A stretch of DNA of 64,000 bases from Aquipseudomonas alcaligenes_A (GTDB lineage Bacteria; Pseudomonadota; Gammaproteobacteria; Pseudomonadales; Pseudomonadaceae). The translations under genes and the position numbers were made by a program. The stretch is from NCBI GenBank assembly GCA_048595745.1, contig CP184361.1; one strand, 5' to 3'. The notes below the pieces were generated by a model that worked only from the letters and a program-made list of their open reading frames with translations, was not told the origin of the DNA and searched no databases. Within the stretch, counting starts at the first letter, position 1. The number at the start of each line of letters is the position of its first letter. This document shows positions 54,501 to 62,539 of this stretch, piece by piece.

Positions 54501-55679
54501 ATGCTGCTCAACCTGTTCAATGAAATGCGCGCGGCCAAGGTACCGGTCTCGGTGCGCGAGCTGCTCGACCTGATCAACGCGCTCAAGCACAACGTCGTGT
54601 TCGCCGACATGGACGAGTTCTACTACCTCGCCCGGGCGATCCTGGTGAAGGACGAGCGCCACTTCGACAAGTTCGACCGCGCCTTCGGCGCCTACTTCAA
54701 GGGCCTGGAAAACCTCAACGAACACATAGAGGCACTGATCCCCGAGGAGTGGCTGCGCAAGGAATTCGAGCGCCACCTGACCGAGGAAGAGAAGGCGCAG
54801 ATCCAGAGCCTGGGCGGCCTGGACAAGCTGATCGAGGAGTTCAAGAAGCGCCTCGAAGAACAGAAGGAGCGCCACGCCGGCGGCAACAAGTGGATCGGCA
54901 CCGGCGGTACCAGCCCGTTCGGCTCCGGCGGCTACAACCCGGAAGGCATCCGTGTCGGCGACGCCGGCAAGCGCCAGGGCAAGGCCGCCAAGGTGTGGGA
55001 CCAGCGCGAGTACAAGAACCTCGACGACCAAGTCGAACTGGGCACGCGCAATATCAAGGTGGCCCTGCGCCGCCTGCGCAAGTTCGCCCGCGAAGGCGCG
55101 GCGGAAGAGTTCGACCTCGGTGGCACCATCGACCACACCGCCAAGGACGCCGGCCTGCTCAACATCCAGATGCGCCCGGAGCGCCGCAACACGGTCAAGC
55201 TGCTGATCCTGTTCGACATCGGTGGCTCGATGGATGCGCACGTCAAGGTCTGCGAGGAGCTGTTCTCGGCCTGCAAGACCGAGTTCAAGCACCTGGAGTA
55301 CTTCTACTTCCACAACTTCATCTACGAGAGCGTGTGGAAGAACAACCTGCGCCGCACCAGCGAGCGCTACTCCACCAATGACCTGCTGCACAAGTACGGC
55401 CCGGACTGGAAAGTGGTGTTCGTCGGCGACGCCGCCATGGCGCCCTACGAGATCACCCAGCCCGGCGGCAGCGTCGAGCACTGGAACGAGGAAGCCGGCT
55501 ACGTCTGGATGAAACGCTTCATGGACAAGTACAAGAAGCTCATCTGGATCAACCCCTACCCCAAGGACGCCTGGAGCTACACGGCCTCCACCAACATCGT
55601 CCGCGAGCTGATCAACGATCAGATGCACCCGCTGACGCTGCGGGGGCTGGAGGAAGGGATGCGCTTCCTTTCCAAGTGA
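54501..55679 (+). CDS. VWA domain-containing protein (CoxE-like), MoxR partner
   Basis: A 392-residue cytoplasmic protein. The first ~190 residues are helical (LLNLFNEMRAAKVPVSVREL) and include a glycine-rich linker; the VWA-type domain follows with a metal site FDIGGSMD (D239, S243, D245), a variant of DxSxS in which the first Ser is Gly. This differs from a canonical MIDAS but is common in CoxE-type partners of MoxR ATPases. It is downstream of the MoxR gene and followed by a terminator. Confidence 0.9.
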   Translation: MLLNLFNEMRAAKVPVSVRELLDLINALKHNVVFADMDEFYYLARAILVKDERHFDKFDRAFGAYFKGLENLNEHIEALIPEEWLRKEFERHLTEEEKAQIQSLGGLDKLIEEFKKRLEEQKERHAGGNKWIGTGGTSPFGSGGYNPEGIRVGDAGKRQGKAAKVWDQREYKNLDDQVELGTRNIKVALRRLRKFAREGAAEEFDLGGTIDHTAKDAGLLNIQMRPERRNTVKLLILFDIGGSMDAHVKVCEELFSACKTEFKHLEYFYFHNFIYESVWKNNLRRTSERYSTNDLLHKYGPDWKVVFVGDAAMAPYEITQPGGSVEHWNEEAGYVWMKRFMDKYKKLIWINPYPKDAWSYTASTNIVRELINDQMHPLTLRGLEEGMRFLSK

Positions 55680-55684
55680 CCAAT

Positions 55685-55713
55685 GAACGGGCCCTGCGGG
55701 GCCCGTTCTGCTT
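55685..55713 (+). terminator. Terminator after the VWA gene
   Basis: GAACGGGCCC, loop TGCG, GGGCCCGTTC, then TGCTTTA. A 10-bp stem with a weak T-tail. Confidence 0.8.
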
Positions 55714-55764
55714 TATGGCGAAAGCCGTTAGGCTTGGCCCGTTACCCTTCGCAACGAGCCAAAC

Positions 55765-56259
55765 ATGCACGACATTTCCCTGCAGGACGCCGCCGCACCC
55801 GAAGGCGTCTGCTACGGCTGCGGCAGCCGCAACCCGCACGGCCTGCACGTCAAGAGCCGCTGGCACGAGGACGGCATCCACGTCGTCGCCGAACACCTGC
55901 CCGACCCCATGCACTGCGGCTGGCCGGACCTGGTCTACGGCGGGCTGATCGCCATGTTAGTGGACTGCCATTCGAACTGGACGGCCATGGCCTACCACTA
56001 CCGAGCCGAGGGCCGCGAGCCCGGCAGCCTGCCGCGCATCGACTGTGTCACCGGGTTCCTCGGCATCAAGTACATCAAACCGACGCCCATGGGCGTGCCA
56101 CTGCAACTGCGCGCACGGGTCGAGGGCGAGGTGGGGCGCAAGACCCAGGTGATCTGCGAGATCTACGCCGGCGATGTGCTCACCGCCATCGGCGATTCGG
56201 TCTTCGTGCGGGTGGATACCGGGCAACTGGCTGCCGCCGCCCACGGTCGCGACAGCTGA
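55765..56259 (+). CDS. PaaI-type hot-dog thioesterase
   Basis: A 164-residue hot-dog fold protein. The motif HCGWPDLVYGGLIAMLVDCH corresponds to the conserved helix with the catalytic Asp/Glu region, and GIKYIKPTPMGVPLQLRARV is the typical strand pair. The N-terminus has CYGCGSRNPHGL, a CxxC that may bind zinc. Acyl-CoA substrate is expected but unidentified. No operon partner is evident. Confidence 0.86.
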   Translation: MHDISLQDAAAPEGVCYGCGSRNPHGLHVKSRWHEDGIHVVAEHLPDPMHCGWPDLVYGGLIAMLVDCHSNWTAMAYHYRAEGREPGSLPRIDCVTGFLGIKYIKPTPMGVPLQLRARVEGEVGRKTQVICEIYAGDVLTAIGDSVFVRVDTGQLAAAAHGRDS

Positions 56260-56276
56260 AGGCACCACGAACAAAG

Positions 56277-56301
56277 AAAAGGCCCCTCGCGGGGCCTTTT
56301 T
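56277..56301. terminator. Bidirectional terminator
   Basis: AAAAGGCCCC, loop TCGC, GGGGCCTTTT then T: a 10-bp stem with A and T runs, between the thioesterase and the convergent DUF2937 gene. Confidence 0.9.
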
Positions 56302-56305
56302 CATG

Positions 56306-56839
56306 TCAGCGCCAGTGGCGCTTCTCGTAGGCGATGGTCTTGTGCTTGCGGCCGATGCCGAGGGTCCAGCCGATGCCCAGCGCCAGCAGCTCGACCAGCC
56401 AGGCCAGCAGCAGCCCGACGCCGAGCGCCCAGGCGATGGCCTGGGGCGCCAGCAGCACCTGGTAGCTGTAGGCATCCAGGGTCTGCTGCAGGATCTCGCG
56501 ATCAGCCGCCGTGGCCAGGTGCCAGGCCTGGGCGTACCAGGGGCCCTGCATGGCCAGCCACTCGGCTTCCAGCAGCTCGGAGCGGCTCACCAGGTGGGCG
56601 ATGCTGTCGGCGTCGCTGCGCATGACTGCGTCGGTACTGGCGCGGTAGTGGGCGACCAAGGCATTGAGATCGGCATTGAAGAAGCGCGCGGCGGTCTCGC
56701 GAAAGCCCAGCAGGCTTTCCTCGGACTCGGCGCGCTGGGCGGCCACACGCTTGCCGTAGTCGTCGACCAGGCCCGGCACCTGCACGCCAACCAGCAGGCC
56801 GAAGGCGAATACCAGCAGTCGCAGGTAGCTTCTGAACAT
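56306..56839 (-). CDS. DUF2937 family membrane protein
   Basis: A 177-residue protein with an N-terminal hydrophobic helix (YLRLLVFAFGLLVGVQVPGL), a periplasmic helical region (about 25-125) and a second hydrophobic segment (about 128-160). It resembles DUF2937 (QVPGLVDDYGKRVAAQRAES). Function unknown. ATG 56839 follows GGGAGTGAGG. It starts two bases after the stop of the glutamine amidotransferase gene on the same strand, so they are probably co-transcribed. Confidence 0.82.
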   Translation of the reverse strand: MFRSYLRLLVFAFGLLVGVQVPGLVDDYGKRVAAQRAESEESLLGFRETAARFFNADLNALVAHYRASTDAVMRSDADSIAHLVSRSELLEAEWLAMQGPWYAQAWHLATAADREILQQTLDAYSYQVLLAPQAIAWALGVGLLLAWLVELLALGIGWTLGIGRKHKTIAYEKRHWR

Positions 56840-56841
56840 CC

Positions 56842-57621
56842 TCACTCCCCCATCTGTCCCTGGGCAATGCGCTCGCCGCGCCGCCACAGGCTCCACTCGC
56901 CCGGGCGCAGCAGGTTCCAGCGCTCGTTATCGGTCAAGGGTTCGGTGGCGATCACGGTCACCACGTCATTGGGCGTGGTCTCCGCCTGGAAGTCCACCGT
57001 CACGTCCACATCCTTCAGGCGCGCCGGGCCGAAAGGCGCGCGGCGGGTAATCTGCGCCAGCTTGGTCGAGCAGAAGCAGAACAGCCAGTCGCCGTCGCTG
57101 AGCAGGCAGTTGAACACGCCCTTGCCCCGGTACTCCTGGGCCGCCTGCACCAGCACCGGCAACAATACCTCGACCGGCACCGGCTCGGGGAAGGCGCCGC
57201 GTACCCGGTTGAGCAGGTCGCAGAAGGCCGCCTCGCTGTCGGTATCACCGACCGGGCGGTAGAACTCGAAACGCGGCGCGAAGCCGGCCAGCTGGCCATT
57301 GTGGGCGAAGCACCAGTTGCGCCCCCACAGCTCACGCACGAAGGGGTGGGTGTTGGCCAGGCAGACGCGGCCGACGTTGGCCTGGCGAATGTGGCCGATC
57401 ACCGTCTCGCTCTTGATCGGATAGCGCTGCACCAGGCGCGCCACCTCGGAATCGACGCTGGCCGCCGGGTCCTGGAACAGGCGCAAGCCGCGCCCCTCGT
57501 AGAAGGCGATGCCCCAGCCGTCACGGTGCGGGCCGGTGCCGCCGCCGCGCTGCATCAGCCCGGTGAAGCTGAACACGATGTCGGTGGGCACGTTGGCGCT
57601 CATGCCGAGCAGTTCGCACAT
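56842..57621 (-). CDS. Class II glutamine amidotransferase (YafJ-like)
   Basis: A 259-residue N-terminal nucleophile amidotransferase. The catalytic residue is Cys2 in MCELLGMSAN, with HRDGWGIAF, HIRQANVG and NTHPFVRELWGRNWCFAHNG. It lacks a synthase domain, so it acts as a stand-alone hydrolase; biological substrate unknown. Upstream partner is the HIT gene, three bases away. Confidence 0.9.
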   Translation of the reverse strand: MCELLGMSANVPTDIVFSFTGLMQRGGGTGPHRDGWGIAFYEGRGLRLFQDPAASVDSEVARLVQRYPIKSETVIGHIRQANVGRVCLANTHPFVRELWGRNWCFAHNGQLAGFAPRFEFYRPVGDTDSEAAFCDLLNRVRGAFPEPVPVEVLLPVLVQAAQEYRGKGVFNCLLSDGDWLFCFCSTKLAQITRRAPFGPARLKDVDVTVDFQAETTPNDVVTVIATEPLTDNERWNLLRPGEWSLWRRGERIAQGQMGE

Positions 57622-57624
57622 GGC

Positions 57625-58071
57625 TCAGCAGCTCTCCGCCAGCGCGACACGCAAGCGCTCGGCCTCGCGCACCAGGCGTGCTTCGATGCGCTTGCGGCCG
57701 AACGGCAGGAAGCGGGTGAGAATGCGCCAGCACAGCGCCGGCAGGTCGCCGACACGTCGGGGAATCAGGTGCAGATGCAGGTGCGGCACATGCTGGTTGG
57801 CCACCGGACCGTCGTTGATCAGCAGATTGATACCGAGCACCGAGGGATCGCTGCGGTAAAGCGCGCGACCTACTCGGTCGGCCAGGGCCAGCAGCGCCTC
57901 ACGCGGCGCAGCCGGCAGGTCGGCGAGAAAAGGCGCGTGGCCGCGGGCGACGATCAGCACATGGCTGGGGCGCAGCGGGAAGATATCCAGCAGCACGACG
58001 AAATGCTCATCTTCATGGATCACATGGGCCGGCAGCTGGCCGTCGACGATGGCGCAGAACACACAGGTCAT
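57625..58071 (-). CDS. HIT family nucleotide-binding protein
   Basis: A 148-residue histidine-triad protein. The triad is HLHLHLIPRR (H97, H99, H101), with the N-terminal CVFCAIVDGQLPAHVIHEDE (zinc/CxxC) and RPSHVLIVARGH. HIT proteins hydrolyse or transfer nucleotides from nucleotide conjugates. Start at 58071; GAGG lies upstream but at a long spacing. In a four-gene leftward row with the neighbours. Confidence 0.9.
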   Translation of the reverse strand: MTCVFCAIVDGQLPAHVIHEDEHFVVLLDIFPLRPSHVLIVARGHAPFLADLPAAPREALLALADRVGRALYRSDPSVLGINLLINDGPVANQHVPHLHLHLIPRRVGDLPALCWRILTRFLPFGRKRIEARLVREAERLRVALAESC

Positions 58072-58081
58072 GCACTGGGCC

Positions 58082-58564
58082 TCACAGGCGTGGCTCGATA
58101 CGCAGGCGCCGCTCGCCCTGGGCATCCAGACGGGTATCGGCGTCGAAACGCTCGTCACGGTCCATCAACTGGCGCAGGGTCGGCTCGTCCGCTGCGGCGG
58201 CGGCCTGGTCCGCTTGGCCGCGACGTGCCTGCCACCAGCGCTCGATCGGCCAGCGCAGCCCAGCGAAGGCCAGCCATACCGCCAGCGCGATCAGGCCGTA
58301 GATGGAAAGGTCGGCCACCGCCCGCCAGGCGTTGTTGCCCACCTTGAACAGCAGGTCCAGCGCGGTAATGGCGATGGCCGGAGCGAACAGCTCCTTGGCC
58401 GGATCGACGATGGTCGGGGTCAACAGCAGCACCGCAACCACCACACGCAGCGGCTCACGCAGCCAGCGCCACATCCAGCCGGTCATGCGGAACCACACCA
58501 GCAGGCAGCCCAGCGCGGCGATCGCGTAGAGGCCCCAGGCGAGCAGATAGTCTTGTTCGGTCAT
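58082..58564 (-). CDS. Membrane protein of unknown function
   Basis: A 160-residue protein with hydrophobic segments at about 8-25, 38-50, 62-76 and 85-103, followed by a charged C-terminal tail rich in Arg and Asp (RRGQADQAAAAAD, DRDERFDADTRLD). It contains LLTPTIVDPAKELFAPAIAI, which I have seen as a conserved feature of pseudomonad membrane proteins without a named function. No clear ribosome site is seen before the ATG at 58564. It is the first gene of the leftward HIT/glutamine amidotransferase/DUF2937 row. Confidence 0.75.
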   Translation of the reverse strand: MTEQDYLLAWGLYAIAALGCLLVWFRMTGWMWRWLREPLRVVVAVLLLTPTIVDPAKELFAPAIAITALDLLFKVGNNAWRAVADLSIYGLIALAVWLAFAGLRWPIERWWQARRGQADQAAAAADEPTLRQLMDRDERFDADTRLDAQGERRLRIEPRL

Positions 58565-58670
58565 GGTGTGTCGTGGCTTGGCCGGCTAAGGGGGGCTTAT
58601 GATAACGGCTTTTGCGCGACCTGCGCCTCCCCATGGTCGCCCCAGCCGCAACCGAAAGCCGAGAAGCGCG

Positions 58671-60707
58671 ATGACCGACGCCCCGATTACCCGCCGTGAA
58701 GCCGGCGCCGACCCCTACCGCTGGCTTGAGCTGCGCGACAGCGCCGAGGTGCTCGAACATCTCAGGGCCGAGAACGCCTACCTCGAGGCACAGCTGGCCG
58801 AACAGGCCGAGCTGCGCGAGACGCTGTTCCAGGAGATCAAGGGCCGTATCCGCGAGACCGACCTGTCCCTGCCGGTGCCCTGGGGCCCCTGGCTGTACTA
58901 CCAGCGCACCACCGCCGGCGACGAATACCCGCGCCACTACCGCTGCCCGCGCCCGGCCGACGGCTCGCTGAGCGTGGATGAGGACGCCGAGCAGCTGCTG
59001 CTCGATCCCAACGCCCTGGCCGGCGACGGCTACCTGGCCCTAGGCGCCTTCACCATCAGCCCGGACCACCGCCTGCTCGGCTACAGCCTGGACACCAGCG
59101 GCGACGAGATCTACCGCCTGTTCGTCAAGGACCTGGACGACGGCCACATCGACGAGCTGCCGTTCGACGACTGCGACGGCCAGATGACCTGGGCCAACGA
59201 CAGCCAGACCCTGTTCTTCGTCACCCTGGACGATACCCATCGCCCTCATCGCCTGTATCGTCATGCACTCGGCAGCGAAGGCGCCGATCTGGTGTTCGAG
59301 GAAGCCGACGGACGCTTCTTCCTCAGCTGTCATCGCACCAGCTCCGAGCGCCAACTCGTGCTCAGCCTGGGCAGCAAGACTACCAGCGAGGCCTGGGTGC
59401 TGGATGCCGACACGCCAGCCGGCGAGTTCCGCTGCCTGGCGCCACGCCAGGAAGACCACGAGTACGACGTCGACCACGGTCTGCTGGACGGCCAGTGGAC
59501 CTGGTTCGTGCGCAGCAACCAGGCCGGCATCAACTTCGCCCTGTATGCCGCGAGCGAGGCACAGCCGAGCCGCGAGCACTGGCGCGAGCTGATCGGGCAC
59601 GACAACGCACGCATGCTGGAAGGCATCAGCCTCAACCAGAACGCCTTCGTCCTCAGCCTGCGCGAAGGTGGCCTGCCGATCATCGAGGTGCATCCGCAGG
59701 GCGGCGCTCCCTACCCGGTGCAGCTGCCGGATGCCGCCTATAGCCTGTACGTGCAGGACAGCCTGGAGTTTCACAGCCCGGTGATCCGCCTGCGCTACGA
59801 GGCGCTCAACCGCCCGGCCCAGGTGCGCCAGCTGGAGCTGGCCACTGGCGCGCAGCAGGTGCTCAAGCAGACTCCGGTGGAAGGCCCGTTCGATGCCGAC
59901 GCCTACGAGAGCCGCCGCCTCTGGGCCACGGCGGCCGACGGCACGCAAGTGCCGATCAGCCTGGTGGCGCGCCGCGAGGTGCTTACCGCAAGTAACCCCG
60001 CCCCGCTCTACCTGTATGGCTACGGCGCCTATGGCGAAAGCCTCGACCCCTGGTTCAGCCATGCGCGCCTGAGCCTGCTGGAACGCGGCTTCGTCTTCGC
60101 CATCGCCCACGTGCGCGGAGGCGGCGAACTGGGTGAAGCCTGGTACCGCGCCGGCAAGCTGGAACACAAGACCAATACCTTTGGCGACTTCATCGCCTGC
60201 GCCGAGCAGCTGGTCGCCAAGGGCCTGACCACGCCGGCGCAGCTCGCCATCAGCGGTGGCAGCGCCGGCGGCCTGCTGATCGGCGCGGTGCTCAACCAGC
60301 GTCCCGAGCTGTTTGCCGCGGCCATCGCCGAAGTGCCCTTCGTCGACGTGCTCAACACCATGCAGAATCCCGACCTGCCGTTGACGGTGACCGAGTACGA
60401 CGAATGGGGTGACCCCAACCAGCCGGACGTGTTCGCCCGCATCAAGGGCTACGCGCCCTACGAGAACGTGCGCGCGCAGGGCTACCCGGCAATCCTCGCC
60501 GTGGCCGGCTACAACGACAGCCGCGTGCAGTACTGGGAAGCCGCCAAGTGGGTGGCCCGCCTGCGCGAACTGAAGACCGACGGCAACCTGCTGCTGCTCA
60601 AGACCGACCTCGGCGCCGGCCACGGCGGCATGAGCGGACGCTACCAGGCGCTGAAGGATGTGGCGCTGGAGTACGCCTTCCTGTTCAAGGTGCTGGGGGT
60701 CAGCTGA
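58671..60707 (+). CDS. ptrB: Oligopeptidase B (S9A serine peptidase)
   Basis: A 678-residue prolyl-oligopeptidase family enzyme that cleaves short peptides after basic residues. The seven-bladed propeller occupies about 60-400 and the alpha/beta hydrolase domain the remainder. The nucleophile is S531 in ISGGSAGGLLIGAVLN; the Asp is in AVAGYNDSRVQYWEAAKW and the His in TDLGAGHGGMSGRYQAL. Start at 58671; GAGAAG lies upstream. Its stop overlaps the start of the next gene by one base. Confidence 0.94.
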   Translation: MTDAPITRREAGADPYRWLELRDSAEVLEHLRAENAYLEAQLAEQAELRETLFQEIKGRIRETDLSLPVPWGPWLYYQRTTAGDEYPRHYRCPRPADGSLSVDEDAEQLLLDPNALAGDGYLALGAFTISPDHRLLGYSLDTSGDEIYRLFVKDLDDGHIDELPFDDCDGQMTWANDSQTLFFVTLDDTHRPHRLYRHALGSEGADLVFEEADGRFFLSCHRTSSERQLVLSLGSKTTSEAWVLDADTPAGEFRCLAPRQEDHEYDVDHGLLDGQWTWFVRSNQAGINFALYAASEAQPSREHWRELIGHDNARMLEGISLNQNAFVLSLREGGLPIIEVHPQGGAPYPVQLPDAAYSLYVQDSLEFHSPVIRLRYEALNRPAQVRQLELATGAQQVLKQTPVEGPFDADAYESRRLWATAADGTQVPISLVARREVLTASNPAPLYLYGYGAYGESLDPWFSHARLSLLERGFVFAIAHVRGGGELGEAWYRAGKLEHKTNTFGDFIACAEQLVAKGLTTPAQLAISGGSAGGLLIGAVLNQRPELFAAAIAEVPFVDVLNTMQNPDLPLTVTEYDEWGDPNQPDVFARIKGYAPYENVRAQGYPAILAVAGYNDSRVQYWEAAKWVARLRELKTDGNLLLLKTDLGAGHGGMSGRYQALKDVALEYAFLFKVLGVS

Positions 60708-61132
60708 TGCAGACCCTGCTCTATCGCTGGCTGCTACTGGTCGGCATGAGCCATATAGTGCTGGGTGTAGTGCTGGCCTTCGCCGTGCACCTGCCGCTCA
60801 CCCAGGCCTATTTCGACTACCTGCACGCCAGCGTTTCCGCTGCGCCACCCTCGGCGGAGTACCAGGCACTGCTGCGCACCATGGTCGGCCTGTTCGGCCC
60901 TACCGTGGCGAGCTGGGGCGTGCTGTTCAGCCTGCTGGTGGTGCTCTATCGCCAGCATGGCCATTGGCAGATAAAACCGGTGATCTTCGTCGCACTGCTG
61001 CTCTGGTGTGTGCTGGACAGCGGCATCTCCGCCTATTTCGACCTGTGGCTGCATGCGTACCTCAACAGCGCTGCCGCCCTCGCCATCGCGCTGCCACTCT
61101 GGGCATTGCGGCCGCTCAGGGCTTGCCGCTAG
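60707..61132 (+). CDS. Small membrane protein of unknown function
   Basis: A 141-residue protein with about four hydrophobic helices (about 7-27, 58-80, 90-107, 114-132). Start overlaps the ptrB stop (TGATG), so the two are coupled. Its 3' end overlaps the convergent proline-rich gene by 17 bases. I recognise no family. Confidence 0.75.
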   Translation: MQTLLYRWLLLVGMSHIVLGVVLAFAVHLPLTQAYFDYLHASVSAAPPSAEYQALLRTMVGLFGPTVASWGVLFSLLVVLYRQHGHWQIKPVIFVALLLWCVLDSGISAYFDLWLHAYLNSAAALAIALPLWALRPLRACR

Positions 61133-61412
61133 CGTCCGCCGGCTTGGCTGAGGGCGGGTTGCCTCGGGTATCCAGCTGCGGCAGCGGCTGATCCCGGGGG
61201 AGTGGCTGCGGCGCGAGCAGCGGCGAGCGCGGCGCAGGCTGGCCGGGCCGCACCTGCAGCGGTGGACTACTGCGCGGAGCGGCCGGCAGAGTGCGGATCT
61301 GCGGCTGTGCATAGGGCTGGGGCGTGGCGGTGCCAGGCAGACCTGGCGGCTGGGCCAGGGTCTGCGCAGCCGGCAGCAGCAACAGACAGGCGAAGAAATA
61401 CAACGAGCGCAT
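61116..61412 (-). CDS. Secreted proline-rich protein of unknown function
   Basis: A 98-residue protein with a clear signal peptide (MRSLYFFACLLLLPAAQTLA) and a low-complexity mature part rich in Pro, Gln and Arg. GGAGG lies seven bases before the ATG. Low complexity and lack of a recognised family limit confidence in function. It converges with the membrane-protein gene, overlapping by 17 bases. Confidence 0.65.
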   Translation of the reverse strand: MRSLYFFACLLLLPAAQTLAQPPGLPGTATPQPYAQPQIRTLPAAPRSSPPLQVRPGQPAPRSPLLAPQPLPRDQPLPQLDTRGNPPSAKPADASGKP

Positions 61413-61496
61413 GACAGGCCTCCACCCTTTTGGGCTTTCCCTCTATTCTGGCAGCCTTCCCCGGTAACCATCGGCCAACCGACCATAGGCACCCGC

Positions 61497-61820
61497 ATGA
61501 ACAAGCTCGACCAGATCCTCGCCGAGGCCCAGCGCCGGCGCGAGACCAGTTATCGCGAGAAGGCGCTGAAGATGTACCCGCACATCTGCGGGCGCTGCGG
61601 CCGCGAGTTCAGCGGCAAGCGCCTGAGCGAGCTGACCGTGCACCATCGCGACCACAACCACGACAACAATCCGGAAGACGGCTCCAACTGGGAGCTGCTG
61701 TGCCTGTACTGCCACGACAACGAGCACCAGCGCCAGGTCGACCTGCATTACCAGAAAGAGGAAGCAGCGACCGCCGGCTCGGACCAGCAAGGTCACGCAC
61801 AAGGCCCTGGCCGGCCTTGA
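61497..61820 (+). CDS. yajD: YajD family HNH nuclease, 3' end apparently frameshifted
   Basis: A 107-residue HNH-type protein: zinc pair CGRCGREF, HNH core LTVHHRDHNHDNN, second pair CLYCHDNEH. YajD relatives are small HNH nucleases of unsettled role. The current frame ends AGSDQQGHAQGPGRP. In the next frame, from about 61783 to the TGA at 61849-61851, the sequence reads TSKVTHKALAGLEALLKSKP, which matches the usual C-terminus of the family (THNPFAxL..LL). So a one-base shift near 61770-61783 is likely. Confidence 0.85.
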   Translation: MNKLDQILAEAQRRRETSYREKALKMYPHICGRCGREFSGKRLSELTVHHRDHNHDNNPEDGSNWELLCLYCHDNEHQRQVDLHYQKEEAATAGSDQQGHAQGPGRP

Positions 61821-61860
61821 AGCACTGCTCAAGAGCAAACCGGACGCCTGAAACGCAAAC

Positions 61861-61880
61861 GCCCGCTCAGCTGAGCGGGC
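61861..61880. terminator. Perfect palindromic terminator between convergent genes
   Basis: GCCCGCTCAG CTGAGCGGGC, a perfect 20-base palindrome. The minus strand continues GTTTGCGTTT, so it best terminates the lipoprotein transcript, and may also serve yajD. Confidence 0.8.
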
Positions 61881-61901
61881 GCCTTACTGCCTGCCGAACG
61901 A

Positions 61902-62444
61902 TCAGAGCATGTGGTTCTTCTTGAACTGGGCGATGGTCTCGTCCGGACGCCCTTCTTCCTTGCCCAGACCGTAGGTCACGGTCTTACCCTCTGGACCGCC
62001 GCCGATGTCGGTGTAGCGGAAGATCGGCTCACCCAGCTTGATCATATCCTGCATGTCGCCGTAGCGCTTGAACACGTAGATATTGCCATCCTGGCGTACT
62101 TCGCCGTAGAAGGGATGGGCCGGCACCTGAGCGAACTTATAGAAGCGGTAGGCGGCGATCTTGTCCAGCGGCTTGCCCTGGTCCTCGGCACGCAGGGCCA
62201 GGATGACTTCCTGACCACCGATCGGGTCCTTCTCCTCCAGCGCGCGCGTATTCGGTGCCTGGCCGCTGGAGAGGAAGTCCTTGAACACTTGGTAATCGTC
62301 GAAAACGAACACCTGCGTCTCGCTACGGACCTGGTACCAGTCCTCATTGTTCAGCGGCTCCGGCTTGGGCACTGACATGGGCGCTGCGCAGGCGGCGAGA
62401 GTCGCGGCAACCAAGGCGACGGACAGAGGCTTGAGGATGGACAT
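61902..62444 (-). CDS. Putative lipoprotein of unknown function
   Basis: A 180-residue protein with a lipoprotein signal: hydrophobic stretch and lipobox TLAAC (C19). The mature part is soluble (VFVFDDYQVFKDFLSSGQAP; IYVFKRYGDMQDMIKLGEPI), predicted periplasmic or at the outer membrane. AGGAG lies upstream of the ATG. It follows the M61-like protease gene by 95 bases on the same strand. No family recognised. Confidence 0.78.
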   Translation of the reverse strand: MSILKPLSVALVAATLAACAAPMSVPKPEPLNNEDWYQVRSETQVFVFDDYQVFKDFLSSGQAPNTRALEEKDPIGGQEVILALRAEDQGKPLDKIAAYRFYKFAQVPAHPFYGEVRQDGNIYVFKRYGDMQDMIKLGEPIFRYTDIGGGPEGKTVTYGLGKEEGRPDETIAQFKKNHML

Positions 62445-62539
62445 GGCAACTCCTGATGGCTGTTGTAATGGCCGAGCAAGTTGCCGTAGTACCGTGACGA
62501 GTGGATGAAGAAGCTGTTTCAGTTACGTGACTGCACCAA

